Shown here piece after piece: positions 1 through 11,123 of a DNA stretch of 64,000 nt. The stretch is from NCBI GenBank assembly GCA_018257865.1, contig JAEUBA010000037.1, forward strand, positions 62,001 through 126,000. Direction: 5' to 3'. Below the pieces are notes generated by a model. That model was not told where the DNA came from. It made no database searches and was given only the letters and a program-made list of their open reading frames with translations. The translations under genes and the position numbers were made by a program. Each line of letters opens with the position of its first letter. Positions within the stretch are counted from its first letter, which is position 1. This DNA comes from Stereocaulon alpinum. Its lineage: Eukaryota; Ascomycota; Lecanoromycetes; Lecanorales; Stereocaulaceae.

Positions 1-658
1 GAGTCGGCGATTTCACACGCAGAGTGTGAGTGGTACCGAATGGCGGCTGCACTGTATCATCGTATCACTGTTGGTGCATTCAGTCTCTCCTAGTGGCGCG
101 ACTAGGATACGACCATAGATTCGTAGACGGATGAATAGGGGTCGATTGGTTCTAGTCTCCGTCTAACATGGACATTGGGTAGATACTCATCGACAGGGAG
201 GTCAAGAAAGCCTATGAACTTGCGCTCACTCGACATTTGCGCGAGACTTGATCGCTTTTTAGGTCAGAAGCCATGACAGGCGAAGGTGGAATGGTAAACA
301 GGAGCTAGATACTAGTACAGAATAGGCTAAAATCCAAGAATTGGATCTATACCAAAGAAAAGTATGGCGCGCACGAAAGAATCCTTTTGAGCGGTTTAGA
401 AGCCTAAAGAGTGGCAACTTGCCTACATACATCTTAATTAGTACACCTACACTTTGACACTCTAAATCGCGAGCCTATCACCACCCTTTGTGCGCAGAAA
501 ACACGTATGGTCAACGGCGCTTGCTCTTGAATGAGATGACATCCAAGAACCAGAGTCTCGATCTTTTAAGTGTGACATAAAAGACTTCGGCAAACCAGCT
601 GGAACAGCACTCGCATCAACATTAAGCGAACACACGACGTAGCATAGGCTAGCGCTGG
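1..658. other. No gene recognised at left edge
   Basis: I see no convincing coding frame here. The only open frame of note (minus strand, about 66 codons near 462-662) has no family signature and no good start. Confidence 0.5.
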
Positions 659-988
659 TCATCCTTGTCTTCCAGGTCTGTATCGATCTGACTGGAGCTT
701 ATAAACCCCTGCCTGTTCGAGTGCTCTCCGTAGCGAGAGTGTGATCGTCTCGGTGATAGTGGCAAGACTTGCCATCGCATGGCTTTTTGCAGTCTCAGAA
801 AGAATTGCGTTGTGAGCATCGAAATGTTTTTGTCCATTGTCTCGTAAAACAAAGACGACCTTTTGCAACAAAATGTATGGCTGAAGCAGGAAACGCTCGA
901 CTGCGGCAAGGTGGGAACACATGATAACACTGATTCGGTCCGGAAGATATGTCATAACGAGGAGTTTGATGATGGATGCAACATGCAC
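659..988 (-). CDS. Possible exon of a hypothetical protein
   Basis: A 109-codon open frame on the minus strand with fairly protein-like composition: an alpha-helical stretch with the motif FLLQPYILLQKVVFVLRDNG, then an Ala/Ser/Thr-rich helix and a basic tail. The frame has no ATG at its left limit, so if real it is probably the last exon of a longer minus-strand gene whose upstream part I could not join. It overlaps the plus-strand open frame at 921-1490 by 68 bases, so at most one reading of that overlap is right. I do not recognise a family. Confidence 0.25.
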   Translation of the reverse strand: MHVASIIKLLVMTYLPDRISVIMCSHLAAVERFLLQPYILLQKVVFVLRDNGQKHFDAHNAILSETAKSHAMASLATITETITLSLRRALEQAGVYKLQSDRYRPGRQG

Positions 989-1490
989 GTATTACCCGCG
1001 TCAAAGAAGTCCTCAACAGAGGGGGATTGCTAAGGGGCCCTTGTACGAAGCTATAATGTTCTGGCTACTGATTGCACGGGACTTTGAGCAGCTAGCAAGG
1101 ATACGACTCATCGTTGCAGAGGAGTTTATAGATGAGACTAGGCGCCTTATTGAGGACTACAGCTCTGGGGTCATAGCGTTTACGCTGAGCTTCATCTGTA
1201 CCGAGTCAGTCACTTTGTCATGGGAAAAATTCCGAAGCGAAATGCGTCTGGGAGGAATTTACGAAATCTACCTTTTTCTGAGTTGGGTAATGATAGATTT
1301 GCATGACAGTATGCAAGTGATTGAACAACATCTATTCTTGCACACCTACACGCGTTCACGTGGTCTAACGATGTCTCATGACGCTGGTGCTGCAAAGATT
1401 GGATTAAATTACGTAACAGAAGGCTCACCCGCTTCGAAAAGTCAACTTTTGGAGGAGTGGTCCGCATGGACCAGAGACTCAGCATGCTAA
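921..1490 (+). CDS. Hypothetical 189-codon open frame
   Basis: This plus-strand frame runs from an ATG to a stop without introns. Its middle (about residues 40-120) is amphipathic and protein-like, with a run reading ARDFEQLARIRLIVAEEFID, while both ends look less protein-like. I do not recognise any domain. It lies tail-to-tail with the F-box gene at 1487-3445 and its last four bases overlap that gene's stop region, an arrangement that is common by chance. It could be a real short gene, an exon, or a fortuitous frame. Confidence 0.3.
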   Translation: MITLIRSGRYVITRSLMMDATCTYYPRQRSPQQRGIAKGPLYEAIMFWLLIARDFEQLARIRLIVAEEFIDETRRLIEDYSSGVIAFTLSFICTESVTLSWEKFRSEMRLGGIYEIYLFLSWVMIDLHDSMQVIEQHLFLHTYTRSRGLTMSHDAGAAKIGLNYVTEGSPASKSQLLEEWSAWTRDSAC

Positions 1491-3445
1491 CAAAGCCAGT
1501 ATGCATGAAAGATGACCCCATACCCACAGAAGCCAGACGCATCATTGTAAACACCTGTCGCGATCTTGTCAAGAACTGCATGAGTATCGCCATGGCAAGT
1601 CTCCCGATAGTCGATCCGGTAGATTCGTAGTCTGAGCAAGTCATGAACCCGTGTCTGTTCTGGGGTATGGACCTGTTCAAAATCGCCTCCAAGAAAAAGA
1701 TCGGCGTATCTGGTAGCACCGACCGCAATGGTTCTCAACGTCGGAAACGGCCTCATGCCTCGTGGCATGGTGAGGGCGTAATTGACAAATACAGTTGCTA
1801 CATTTTGTAACATGCATCCATCTGGCAGAGATTCCAGCACATGTATGTCAATTGGCAGATTCCGAATGCTGAATGCCTCCAATTGCGGCATTTCCTTGAA
1901 CGAGGCTGTAATCTGTCTATTGTAAGTACGCAGCACATTCGGTTTTTATAGAGTGTGAAATTGAGTACCTTGTTTTGATACTTGGAAGAGGTTAACAGGG
2001 GGGTCCAAGCCAACATCGTTCCAAGCGCCCGTAGTCTGGGACAACAAGTGGCGATTAGTCCGAGACGATTTGCAGTTCCCGAAACAAGCGCTTGCCCCAA
2101 TTTAGTAGTGGTTCGCGGAGCCCGCCTTTCATCCCAGATTAGCGACCTCAAATACTTCCCCTGCTTCTTAAGTATAGGTCGAAGCCGCTGTCGAGTTGTA
2201 CAGCCCTCTAGAAGAACATGCAGATGATGTAGACATGGCAACGAGCAGAGGAATTGTTCTAGACATAGCTGAAACTCAGGAGTGCAGCCTTCCTGACGAA
2301 TTTTTAAGGACTTGAGTGAGCTGAGCTTACTCGAGGTTTTCCCATTGCTGAGGCCTGGAGTGACTTGTGTGATGCTGGAAAACCCTCCGCTCACTCCAGA
2401 ACACGACCACAGAGACAAAGTGCGGATCTTGCTTAAGTTGATGATACATCGACCTTCTCCTTGGACAATCCGATCGAATGCTAGGCCGTACAGCCCCAGG
2501 GATTTGAGCTGCAGAGCAAAGTCAGGATCCCTGCCGCAAGCTTTCATTTCCTCTTCTATCGTTATGAGCAGGTCTTTTGTTGTCGTATCCACACTCACGT
2601 TGTTAACAGCGCTATTGTTGGGATATGCGACCTCACTTAGACGGCCAAGGTAGAGTGCGCGGAGGGTCTGAGAGTTGTATGCTATTAGACGTGCGAGCCA
2701 ACGATTGTCATGGCTCGAGTCAATAGAGCTGGCGCGTAGAATCGTGAGATGCATTTTCATCTGGACTGGTATAGCATTGTGAGACGATAGCCTTTCAAAT
2801 CTTTCAAATCCAACGTTAGCCAGACTTGTCCCATGGAATTTTTTCAAGATATCCAACGTCGCGAGTTCGAAGACGCAATTATGAGACCAGCTGTCGTCTC
2901 ATGGTCAAACACTGACTCAGACACGGACTTCACTTGTGATGGTCACTTACTTGAAAGCACGAAGACGCCCCCGAGGGATCCTCGTTATCAGCGACCGGAT
3001 CAGCATATTAAGAGCGGTTGATAACGAGCTATTGGGAAGGTAAATTGAACTGTTCTGACAGGATTTATCGCCTTCATCTTCGTCCTGGTAGCGCGTCATC
3101 TGTGTAGTGATGGCTATTCGAGTGGTGTGTTGTAGACCTTCGCCAGCGGAGCCGAGTAAACTCTCGAGGCTGGACAGGCACAGATGATGGGCGGGTACTC
3201 TTAATTGCAAGGTTCTCTATAGGTGGGGTTGCATGCTCGTATTCAGATCTTTGCAAGACAAGCAGAGCTTGTTGAGGTCTCTACACTGAGGGAGCTTCGG
3301 AGAAATTTCACCGTTAGCTTACCAAGCTTAAGTCCAGCTTTATCTTGGTAATTGAACTCACATAGTGTGCTATAATACCATACAGTTCGCTCGGCAGTCT
3401 CAACAACGGCGGAAATACATGCACATCATCCATTTCATTAAACAT
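1487..3445 (-). pseudogene. F-box/LRR-like protein gene, probably broken
   Basis: The minus strand encodes a fungal F-box-type protein in pieces. An ATG at 3445 opens an N-terminus with an F-box-like core (LPSELYGIIAHYVSSI), followed by a stretch containing CRDLNKLCLSCKDLNTSMQ, the usual post-F-box region, and leucine-rich repeat-like sequence to a stop at 1487. Two normal introns join well: 2891-2950 (60 bp) and 1913-1968 (56 bp, CAG acceptor). Two other joints are abnormal. Continuity after the F-box needs removal of only 28 nt (3295-3322) or 37 nt (3286-3322), and an in-frame TAG at 3217-3219 sits where Tyr is expected after the residues HL. The simplest reading is a decayed F-box gene; a sequence error or unusual splicing is the alternative. 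F-box proteins normally recruit substrates to SCF ubiquitin ligases. Confidence 0.55.
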
Positions 3446-5312
3446 ATGTGACTGGATTGCTGGGTCGCCAGCATCTGAGGTAGAAGATTCGGGCGCAGTC
3501 AGGAGTTCCAAAAAAACATCAGTAGCTGAGTGGCTGCTTGAAGATTCAGACTCTCCTAGTGGTAACAGTTGACTTCTACTTCTGTTGTGTGAATAAGATG
3601 TGTGATCGAGATCTTTGACAGTGTCACCGAACGCTCTAAAGGTTCTCAAGGCTGGAAAGTGAAGTGTTTACGAATGGCGGGCATCTGACACATCGACGCC
3701 CGAGGTGATGATATTAGGGTGACCAACCCCTCGATTCTTAAAACCCAGAAGTGCGGATTTGACTCAGTAGATTTAACAGGTGGTACAGACCACTAGTCTG
3801 ATGTGATACCTTTAGCATATTGAGGGTAACTTGTAGATTCTCTATAGGGGGTGCCGGCTACTTATGTGCTCTAGGTGGTGGCGCGCTAGCGGTTGACTAA
3901 GCAACAGGCCTGCTGATATTCTAACGCTCGCCTTCAACGATTAGGCCTGGAAGCCCCTTAGAAGGCTCCCCCGGAGCCGAAGCTCCCTGTAGCTGCCGAA
4001 GCTCCCCTTAAATCTCTTGTTGTATCCCTGAAAGCCTCATTAAACCCTGAAACCTCCCCTGATTCGCTCGTTCTGGCGCAGAGGGAAATAGGGAAGAGTA
4101 CCCTGGACGTATTAACTATGCCTGCCGGTGTAGGGGGTAATTATTGGCGTCGTTAGCTGTAGTACTGATACCGGTGTGCTCCCGCTGCTATCCTCCGGCG
4201 TATACCATAGTGTTTAATACCCCCTCTTCGGGGTACCACGTGGTATGCCCTCGCTGCTGTACTCCTCTCCTGGCCCCTCTGAGGCCCCGTATTTCGCTTC
4301 AAGTCGGCGGTCGGTAGTAGGTAGTAGGTAGGGTATTATCACTACTGTACGGATCAAGCTATAAGGGCTGTCTGAGTCAGGGTCGCAGTATCGATTGACT
4401 GTTCCCTGCGCGCAGGGCTCCGTAGGGGTCGCATTGATCCCAATACGTATCCATTAGGGTCGATTTTGATCCCCACAGGCCGTTAGGTAAGTGCTGTCGA
4501 AGCGGTGTTATTAGGGTCGTAGGCGCGTAGCACTGATCGAAATTTTATTGTTATCGAAACCGATCCCCGGGGTTGAATATGACGTAAGGAGTAGTACCTA
4601 CCTTATACGAAGCAAGTTAACTGGTGGCAGCAGTTTTTCGGTGAGCCCGGGCCCATAACCCTTTAGGATATCAGTGATCTACTTGGAGACTTATTAGTCA
4701 TTGATCTAGGGGTGAACAATTCTATTGCTATTGATGTTGTTGTTGCTAGATAGAATTGCATGCAGAGAATTTGTTAAATGCGCATGGAGGCCTTGGCAAG
4801 CCCTGGCCCTAGTAGACTAGTAGTAAGCGAGCCTAGTAATGCAGGCCGCATACACTATAGTTTTCACCACTTATTCTAACGGGTACAGCTATCACAACAT
4901 AAGTCAGAGACGAGTGTAGAAGCAATGACGCATAAAATGTAGCCCTGAGTCTGTGTCGTCCAGAAACCATAGCGAACCTACATGTGTAATCTTGTTGATC
5001 CCGTCACTGCTCAATTTCTGGGTCTGACTAATCAAACTGGTGACAAAAATGGACCGTCTAGGGAAGAAATTTTGTGCTTTCAGCATTCGAAGCTCGTATC
5101 CTGTTTTCCCTTTTTCACCTCTATTAAGGTCGATATGTACTTTCCACATTGACTGAACCACTGAGTGAATATTGACGTTGCGGTGCCTTCCGTCATTTCA
5201 AGAACGAAAGCCGGCCTTTCTTCAATCCGATGTACTGTTCTGCAAGAGCAGAAGTCACTTCCACTGTATATGACCTGTTCCCTGGAGTCGCTTTTTGATT
5301 GTCATAACCTGT
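3446..5312. other. Gene-free stretch, possible repeat relic
   Basis: About 1.9 kb with stops in all frames and no recognisable protein. It contains a short GTAG-rich simple repeat near 4310-4335 and several GGGTCG/TAGGGTCG recurrences at 4380-4530. A TGGTGGCAGCAG string at 4622-4633 is faintly reminiscent of a retroelement primer-binding region, but I cannot find paired LTRs or any gag/pol frame. An 85-codon minus-strand frame at 4904-5161 lacks family features. Confidence 0.4.
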
Positions 5313-7211
5313 TCAATTGAGACCCAGAAGTTCCTTCAAGATAGCCTCAGCCTTACTAGCTTCTACGTTTCCCTTGCCCTGCTTCATCATCTCCCCAACG
5401 AACCACTTGATTTTACCCATCTGCCGCTTCTGCTGGATCTGGTGCACCTTGTCACCATTGCTGACTATCAGACTTTGGGCCATTAAAATGTACTCTTCCC
5501 GCGATAGGCGGTCTAAGTTCAATTTCTCATCTCTGATGATGATATCAATGGCTCGTTCATCACCGTCAAAGACCATTGCCAGAAGTTGCTTCGCTGTTGT
5601 ACCTGTGATACGATTCTGGTGAAGGTTGACGAGTATGTCGACCATAGACTCTGGCGGAACGCGGCTTGGGGTAAAGGGTGTAGCAGCAGCGTTAAAATGG
5701 CCGCCCAGTTCATGGAGCACCCTGTAGACAACGATTAGATTTTGGATTCTATCCAAGCTGACGCCTGCAATACATACCAATTCCCTACCATCTTATCAAG
5801 AGCCGGCCACGGCTCGTGGCTCGAGACACGCCTACTACTATATGAAAACCGTACTTCATCAAAATAGTCCAAGCGCTCTCCATCATCGAGTGATATCAGG
5901 GTCTTAGCGTCCTTGTAGGTCAGCCCAGAGTTCGTAGTAAGGTCTGCAAGTGTACGATCTGGAAGAACTGGGAGAGAAGTTCCTAGATGATTGACGAGAT
6001 CCTGTGACAGATCTTTTAGCTAGTTCCGAGACGGCGAGTATTATATTAGGGCTTACTTCGCTGATGAACAGAGGTGGTATGTCAGGATCAGGCATGAAAC
6101 GATAGTCTACCTCGCCTTCTTTCCCACGTAATTTCCTCGTCTCTGTACTGCCCAGGGTCCATCCTCGAGTCTCGCCTGCGATAACACCACCAGCTTCCAG
6201 AACTGCAATCTGGCGATCTCGCTCCGCAACTATAGCATCTTCTACGGCCTTGAAGCTGCTCAGGTTCTTTATCTCTGTACGCTGGCCAAGGTTTCCGCGG
6301 CCTTGGGGGCTGACAGACACGTTGACATCTGCTCGCAGTCCTCCAAGCTCCATGCCCGTAGTAACTGCATTTACAGCTTGTAGAATCGCCTGTATCTTTC
6401 TGACGCAGGCTGATGCTGTCTGGACATGGTGGATCTGGGGATGGGTGATGATCTCGATGAGAGGGTGACCGACGCGGTTGAGATCGAGAAATGCCGTTGA
6501 TGGAGGCTGAAGATTTGTTTTGGCCGTATCTTGCTCCATCTGAACCTGCTTGATAGCAATATCGACTGAGTGCCCATCTTCGATAGCTATACCATCATGA
6601 TCGTAGAGTGTCACCTGTCCATTACTTGCAAATGGCTTGTAGTATTGCGTGATCTGGTAGCCTGCCGGCTGGTCTTGATAGTAGTAGTGCTTGCGGTCGA
6701 ACCGACTTTCGCGATTGATGTTACATGACAGTCCAAGAGCCGCACGTACGGCTGGTATAAGCGTCGCTCTCTGAAATTCGGGCTGGCTTCCGGGGAAGGC
6801 GAGGTCAAATACGGAAACGTTGGCATTGGGCTCGTCATTTTCGGAGGACTTGACAGTCGAGAAGAGCTTCCGCTCCGTATTCAGCTGGGCATGTATCTCA
6901 AGGCCCACGGTCAACGTCCACTTCCCAAGTCGAGCGTCCTTCTCTTTTTCCACACTACTGCCGAAGGTCTCATCTTTCACGGCAGATCGTAGAGCTTGAC
7001 GCTTTCTCCTGGCTTCATCCTTCAACTGCTTGCGAAACGGTTCATCATTGGCTTGCGGCGCGTCTGCCTGCAACGCTCGTGCATGATGGATCGGGAGGTT
7101 CCATTGTTGGCTTAATGAAGCAATGCGGAGATCGCGCCAGCCGCTGGCAGCTCTCGGTCGGGATGTTGACAGAGCATGGCAAAGACCATCAGCCAATGCT
7201 GCTTTGGACAT
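5313..7211 (-). CDS. PET112: Mitochondrial Glu-tRNA(Gln) amidotransferase subunit B
   Basis: This is GatB, which with GatA converts mischarged Glu-tRNA(Gln) to Gln-tRNA(Gln) in mitochondria. Exons are 7211-6057, 6001-5778 and 5721-5313; introns are 55 and 56 bp, and both joints keep frame. The product is 595 aa. The first ~60 residues are rich in Ala, Arg and Ser and free of long acidic runs, consistent with a mitochondrial targeting peptide. The catalytic GatB domain follows from about residue 95, with hallmark strings VGLEIHAQLNTERKLFS, DQPAGYQITQY, VGHPLIEIITHP, GGLRADVNVSV and DYRFMPDPDIPPLFISE. The C-terminal YqeY-like tail domain starts about residue 450 and ends in KELLGLN. The start is the ATG at 7211, the only one ahead of the transit-peptide-like region. 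All parts look intact, so it should be functional. Confidence 0.96.
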
Positions 7212-8120
7212 GGACAGTGTGTTGCATCATCAATATCCGGCTTGAAGTCGGGGTCTTCAAGATTATCGCTGACTAAGCCATTTTTGGCGACGATAGCGCA
7301 GGATCATCCAGCAGCTCATCTCACGACGCAATTTAGGGGCACATTTGTATTTACACTTTGCGTTATATTGGTAGTGGAACAGTCTGCCGAGGCTGGACAC
7401 TTGCAGCTTAGTTACGGTGTTGCTGACAGCACTGACGGTGCTCATTTGGATGGACTGGTAGATAAGAGACTACCAGCCTTCTAATGAGTTATCGTGGACC
7501 TTCAAATAAGTGAAAAGAGTAACAGAGCACGTAGTTAAGGCGTGAGATATGATGCGACTCCTAGGATCTAGAATTTTTGAATAAAAATGTGTGCACTAAT
7601 CAAGCTCGTGATTCCGAGATGATGAGCTGAAAGAAGACTTAATTAGGGCAGTTTCCACCATAAGGGGCGGCAGCAATGTGAGAATCGAAATTGTCTTGGG
7701 CTGACAAATGATGTTTAGGAAATGGCACCATCTCGTCACTCCATTGCGGTCCACACAGCACGCTAATCCCATCCAAACTTGATCTAGGTATCCCTTAACA
7801 GATACAGCAAAACACTCTGAAGGACTTACAGTCTTTGAAGACGTTATCAGGTCATGATGAGTGTCAATACTTGGGGTAGAAATCCGCAATCTCCAAGCGT
7901 CAGGAACCACGCACTAAGCACTAAATGGGACGATGATGTGGGATGCAATCCCACATCATTGTCTAAAGCTTTCTCTTCGCTACTTTCGGTCTACTTGTGC
8001 GAAAGATATTTCCGTACAGATGCAGCTCCATCCTTTCAATTTGGCTGTTGTTGCAGACGAAGAATAGATAGCTATCCGATTGATACTGTTGTCTGTGTGG
8101 TTGGCTCTTCCCTATCCTCT
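7212..8120. other. Intergenic region with a perfect hairpin
   Basis: Between the start of PET112 and the end of the DUF4246 gene (both minus strand). I find no supported gene; the 104-codon minus frame at 7596-7910 has no family signature. It contains the 12-bp inverted repeat listed separately at 7933-7959. Confidence 0.6.
7933..7959. repeat. 12-bp perfect inverted repeat, 3-nt loop
   Basis: Left arm ATGATGTGGGAT at 7933-7944 and its exact reverse complement at 7948-7959 are separated by GCA. It lies about 160-190 bp downstream of the DUF4246 stop codon, so it may fall in that gene's 3' UTR or polyadenylation region. Confidence 0.7.
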
Positions 8121-10451
8121 CTAATGTTCACAGAAGGCGAACACAGTCTCTTCCAGATGCTGGTCCACATCCTTCACAAAAGCCTTCCTTTCATCCATCA
8201 ACCTCAACCGTATTTCCTTAGCCTCCTCCAATGAGATAGGAAAATCTGAGACGTTGTCAATAATACTATCTACCAACTCCGTTGGCATTTCACCAAGTCT
8301 CCCATTTTCGCGGACCTTTTCTGCCCACCACGACCTCTGCTGAGGTGGGACATTAGCCGTTGATAAGATGCGTATATGAGGGTCAACCAAGAATAGAGCA
8401 AGGATCTTCCGGTGTCCGGTCCGGGTGTGGTCATCTAGACGGAAGGAGGAAACCCTATGCTGAACTACATTGGGGAAGGCAAGGAGCCGTCCCTCACGTG
8501 TGAGGATTCGACCTATGTCCTGGATTGCGGCTCCATGTTGCCGCACACCGTACAATTCCTCTACACCTTCGTAATCATCCTAGGCAAGAGAATCGTTAGT
8601 CATGCCTAACAGTCTTTTCATATCAACGAGGTACCGCAAAGGGTGGGGAGATACTCCATCATCTCACTAACGCACGAGAATAGCTGGAAACTTTCCTGAG
8701 CAACGACTGTTCGACGACCAAGGAGAATGAAGGTATCTCTGCCATTGCTCTCAATGATTTGACAATTTTAGTCGCCCAATAAGCGATGTTGCTGTAAATG
8801 GCGGGTGGAACTCCCGCTACCACTTTCAATGCGCGGAAAAGTTCTCGCAGAAAAAAAATCATCTTAGCTCAAGAGCTTCCCAACAATCGTACGAAAACTG
8901 GGAACTCTCCGACCAATATAAGAAATACGATGATACATACCTGACCATATGCCTTGTCCCCGAGCGTGTCCGCATCTATTTGATGGCGAAAAGCTAGGAA
9001 GCTGTCCGTGATATTCTCCGAATCATAATAATAAAGGGCGCTAGCGCAAATGTGCTCGTTAAGCTGACCTTCAATATGCCATGATCCGCCTTCGTACTCA
9101 GGCTTTTCCGGGTTTAGCTCGATACTGGCGAGCTTCACGATGACTTGCAGCCCGTTCTCTGCGAATTGGTCCCTTAGACTGACTTTCTTGTCATCTGACG
9201 GAACAAAAGGCTTGTATTCTCCGGGTTCTGGCATTACCAACACGCGTGTCGCCGTTAGTGTTTCTCCCTCAGGCGTGTCTCCCTCAGGTGTTTCTCCCTC
9301 AGGTGTTTCTCCCTCAGGACACTCATATTGAGTACACCCCATGCCTATCCGTGGCTCTCGTTCCCAGGCAGCCATTACAGATGATAGAGTCTCATTCCAC
9401 AGCGGTACTGATTTGGCGATGAATTGCTCAATGACAGGGTAAAGGGTAGAATTGTGCTTCGGATGTAGGTTGTTGATATAACTCATGATCTTCACGTTGT
9501 TCTCTTCCACGAAAGCAACGTCACATGGTAGCCACTGGAAATCCTTGGACCAAAGTTTGCGGTGAACGGCGTACCCAGAGAACAAGCTGCCAGAAGCAAC
9601 TTCGGTGTCGGCCGGTGGTTTGACGACTTCTCCTTTGCCGGTGAAATCCACGCAATCCTTCAACCCTACACTACCTGACGGAAGCACCCTCGATCGCCCG
9701 TAGACCAGAGGGAATAAGGACTTGTGGACCAGGTCAAGTACCTTATCGTCAGAGCCAGGATGCCAATCTTTGAGCCTATCAGGAATATCGTTGAGTGGCG
9801 CGCAAGCTGCTCTCAGGTCTTCTTTCAGCTCTGGAGTGATGATAGTGTCGGATTTGATCACTGCTGCTTCAAGATCTAAGGACGAGATCACACTAGTCCT
9901 CCGGAAAGCCTGCGCTTTGTCTCGTAGTTCGGCAATGATCTACACGTGATTGTAAGAATGTATGTCTGCAGCGTACAGCTCGGCAATGGTGGAATGGTCG
10001 ATTCGCGGTTTCAATACCCAAGATGACCTTACAGATTGCTGTGAAGATATGCGTCTAGAGACCAATGCATGACATTCAAACAACGATCTTCCTGGGTCCA
10101 ATTCTGAGGACTCGAGCTTTCGTGATGCAGACCCAACGAGCTTTCATCTGACCATTTTTACAAGGATTGGGTGTAGCTCAAACTTACCCAATCGAACATC
10201 TTGTCAGAAACATCCATTTCGGCAGCCCCCAGGGCTTCCTGTCTCCACTTTTGGGCATAAGTGTCATCCATGACTTTGCGCTCCCAGCCCTCCTTATCAG
10301 TGATCTTATTCATCAAGTCGAGCATTGTGAGCTCTCGAAGTGTCAGTGGTGTAGCCGACCAGTCTTTAATTGCGTTCGGGAAGTGCTCCTCCCACTCATC
10401 GTAATTGACTGGGAGGCCATAGCCAGGGACTTTGATAGGGTCTGAATCCAT
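8121..10451 (-). CDS. DUF4246 family protein
   Basis: A 573-aa member of the fungal DUF4246 family, whose biochemical role is not established. Exons are 10451-10188, 9939-8941 and 8579-8121. Family signatures are GSWHIEGQLNEHICASALYY, then after the last intron GRLLAFPNVVQHRVSSFRL, GHRKILALFLVDPHIRI and STANVPPQQ. The HxE/D-type and C-terminal GHRK motifs look double-stranded-beta-helix-like, suggesting but not proving an oxygenase-like fold. Both introns are long for this window (248 and 361 bp), yet both joints give conserved sequence (KMFDW then IIAELRDKA; YGQ then DDYEGVEELYG). Residues ~295-315 carry four copies of a PEGET/PEGDT repeat. The start is the ATG at 10451; an earlier in-frame GTG is unlikely. 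It shares a 672-bp divergent upstream region with the App1-type gene. Confidence 0.88.
9261..9320 (-). repeat. 15-bp coding minisatellite (PEGET x4)
   Basis: Four tandem 15-bp units sharing TCTCCCTCAGG on the plus strand encode four Pro-Glu-Gly-Glu/Asp-Thr repeats inside the DUF4246 protein. Small unit differences show that the copies have diverged slightly. Confidence 0.85.
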
Positions 10452-11123
10452 CGTAAAGTAGAACACTTATTGTTGGTTTCGGTACGATTTAGCGAATAGA
10501 AGCCAATGCTTTTGACAATGTTGGGGTTGGGCATAAAACGAATGTCGCGCTTCGAAGAGTATTGGGCTATCTTGTATACATTTGCCCAATATCTACTCAG
10601 TGCTTGAACGTAATAACAAGCAAGAGGGGCAGACCCGCTCGCTCTACTTTATACATCGTGGGAATCCTTCAAGGCCTACCACTGGCGCTGTAGTTGCCTA
10701 GATGTTGAGCTTTTCGGGACAAGCGACATGCGGTTGCCTTCGTCGCTCCGAAGGCAATAGTCTATCTGAGATGCTACTACGAAAAATCTCTGCTGAAGTT
10801 AATATCGGTATGGATGTTTTTCAAGGGCAACAACGACGAAGGACTATCCGCTCCGCCATTGGCTCGCCCTTGGCGCAATTCCAAGGCACCACCCCGGCCC
10901 ACGTGGCTCACCCTTAATGATACCTACCGTAGGTCTTGGGCTATGATCAGTCCAACTGACTGCACAAGCTTACCATATGCCTCGTCCTATGACCTTTCGT
11001 ATCATTACACTCTTTCCTACGTGTTGCTATTGACCATCTTCGAACCGTGACAAGATCAAGAGTCCTCAAGAGACATCCGTTCATCCTTAGAACACGCAAT
11101 CAGGTGCTCCGCAAGCAGCCACG
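10452..11123. other. Divergent intergenic region
   Basis: 672 bp between the starts of the DUF4246 (-) and DUF2183 (+) genes, presumably holding both promoters. The open frames here (10702-11050, plus) are short and featureless. I see no clear TATA box or known operator. Confidence 0.55.

Noticed and set aside
4611..4650. Retroelement primer-binding-site-like string TGGTGGCAGCAG
   Set aside because: No flanking LTR pair, no gag/pol frame, and the match to a tRNA 3' end cannot be verified by eye.
8659..8862. 67-codon frame as an independent gene
   Set aside because: It lies wholly inside the long DUF4246 intron on the same strand with no family signature; kept only as a remark on that intron.
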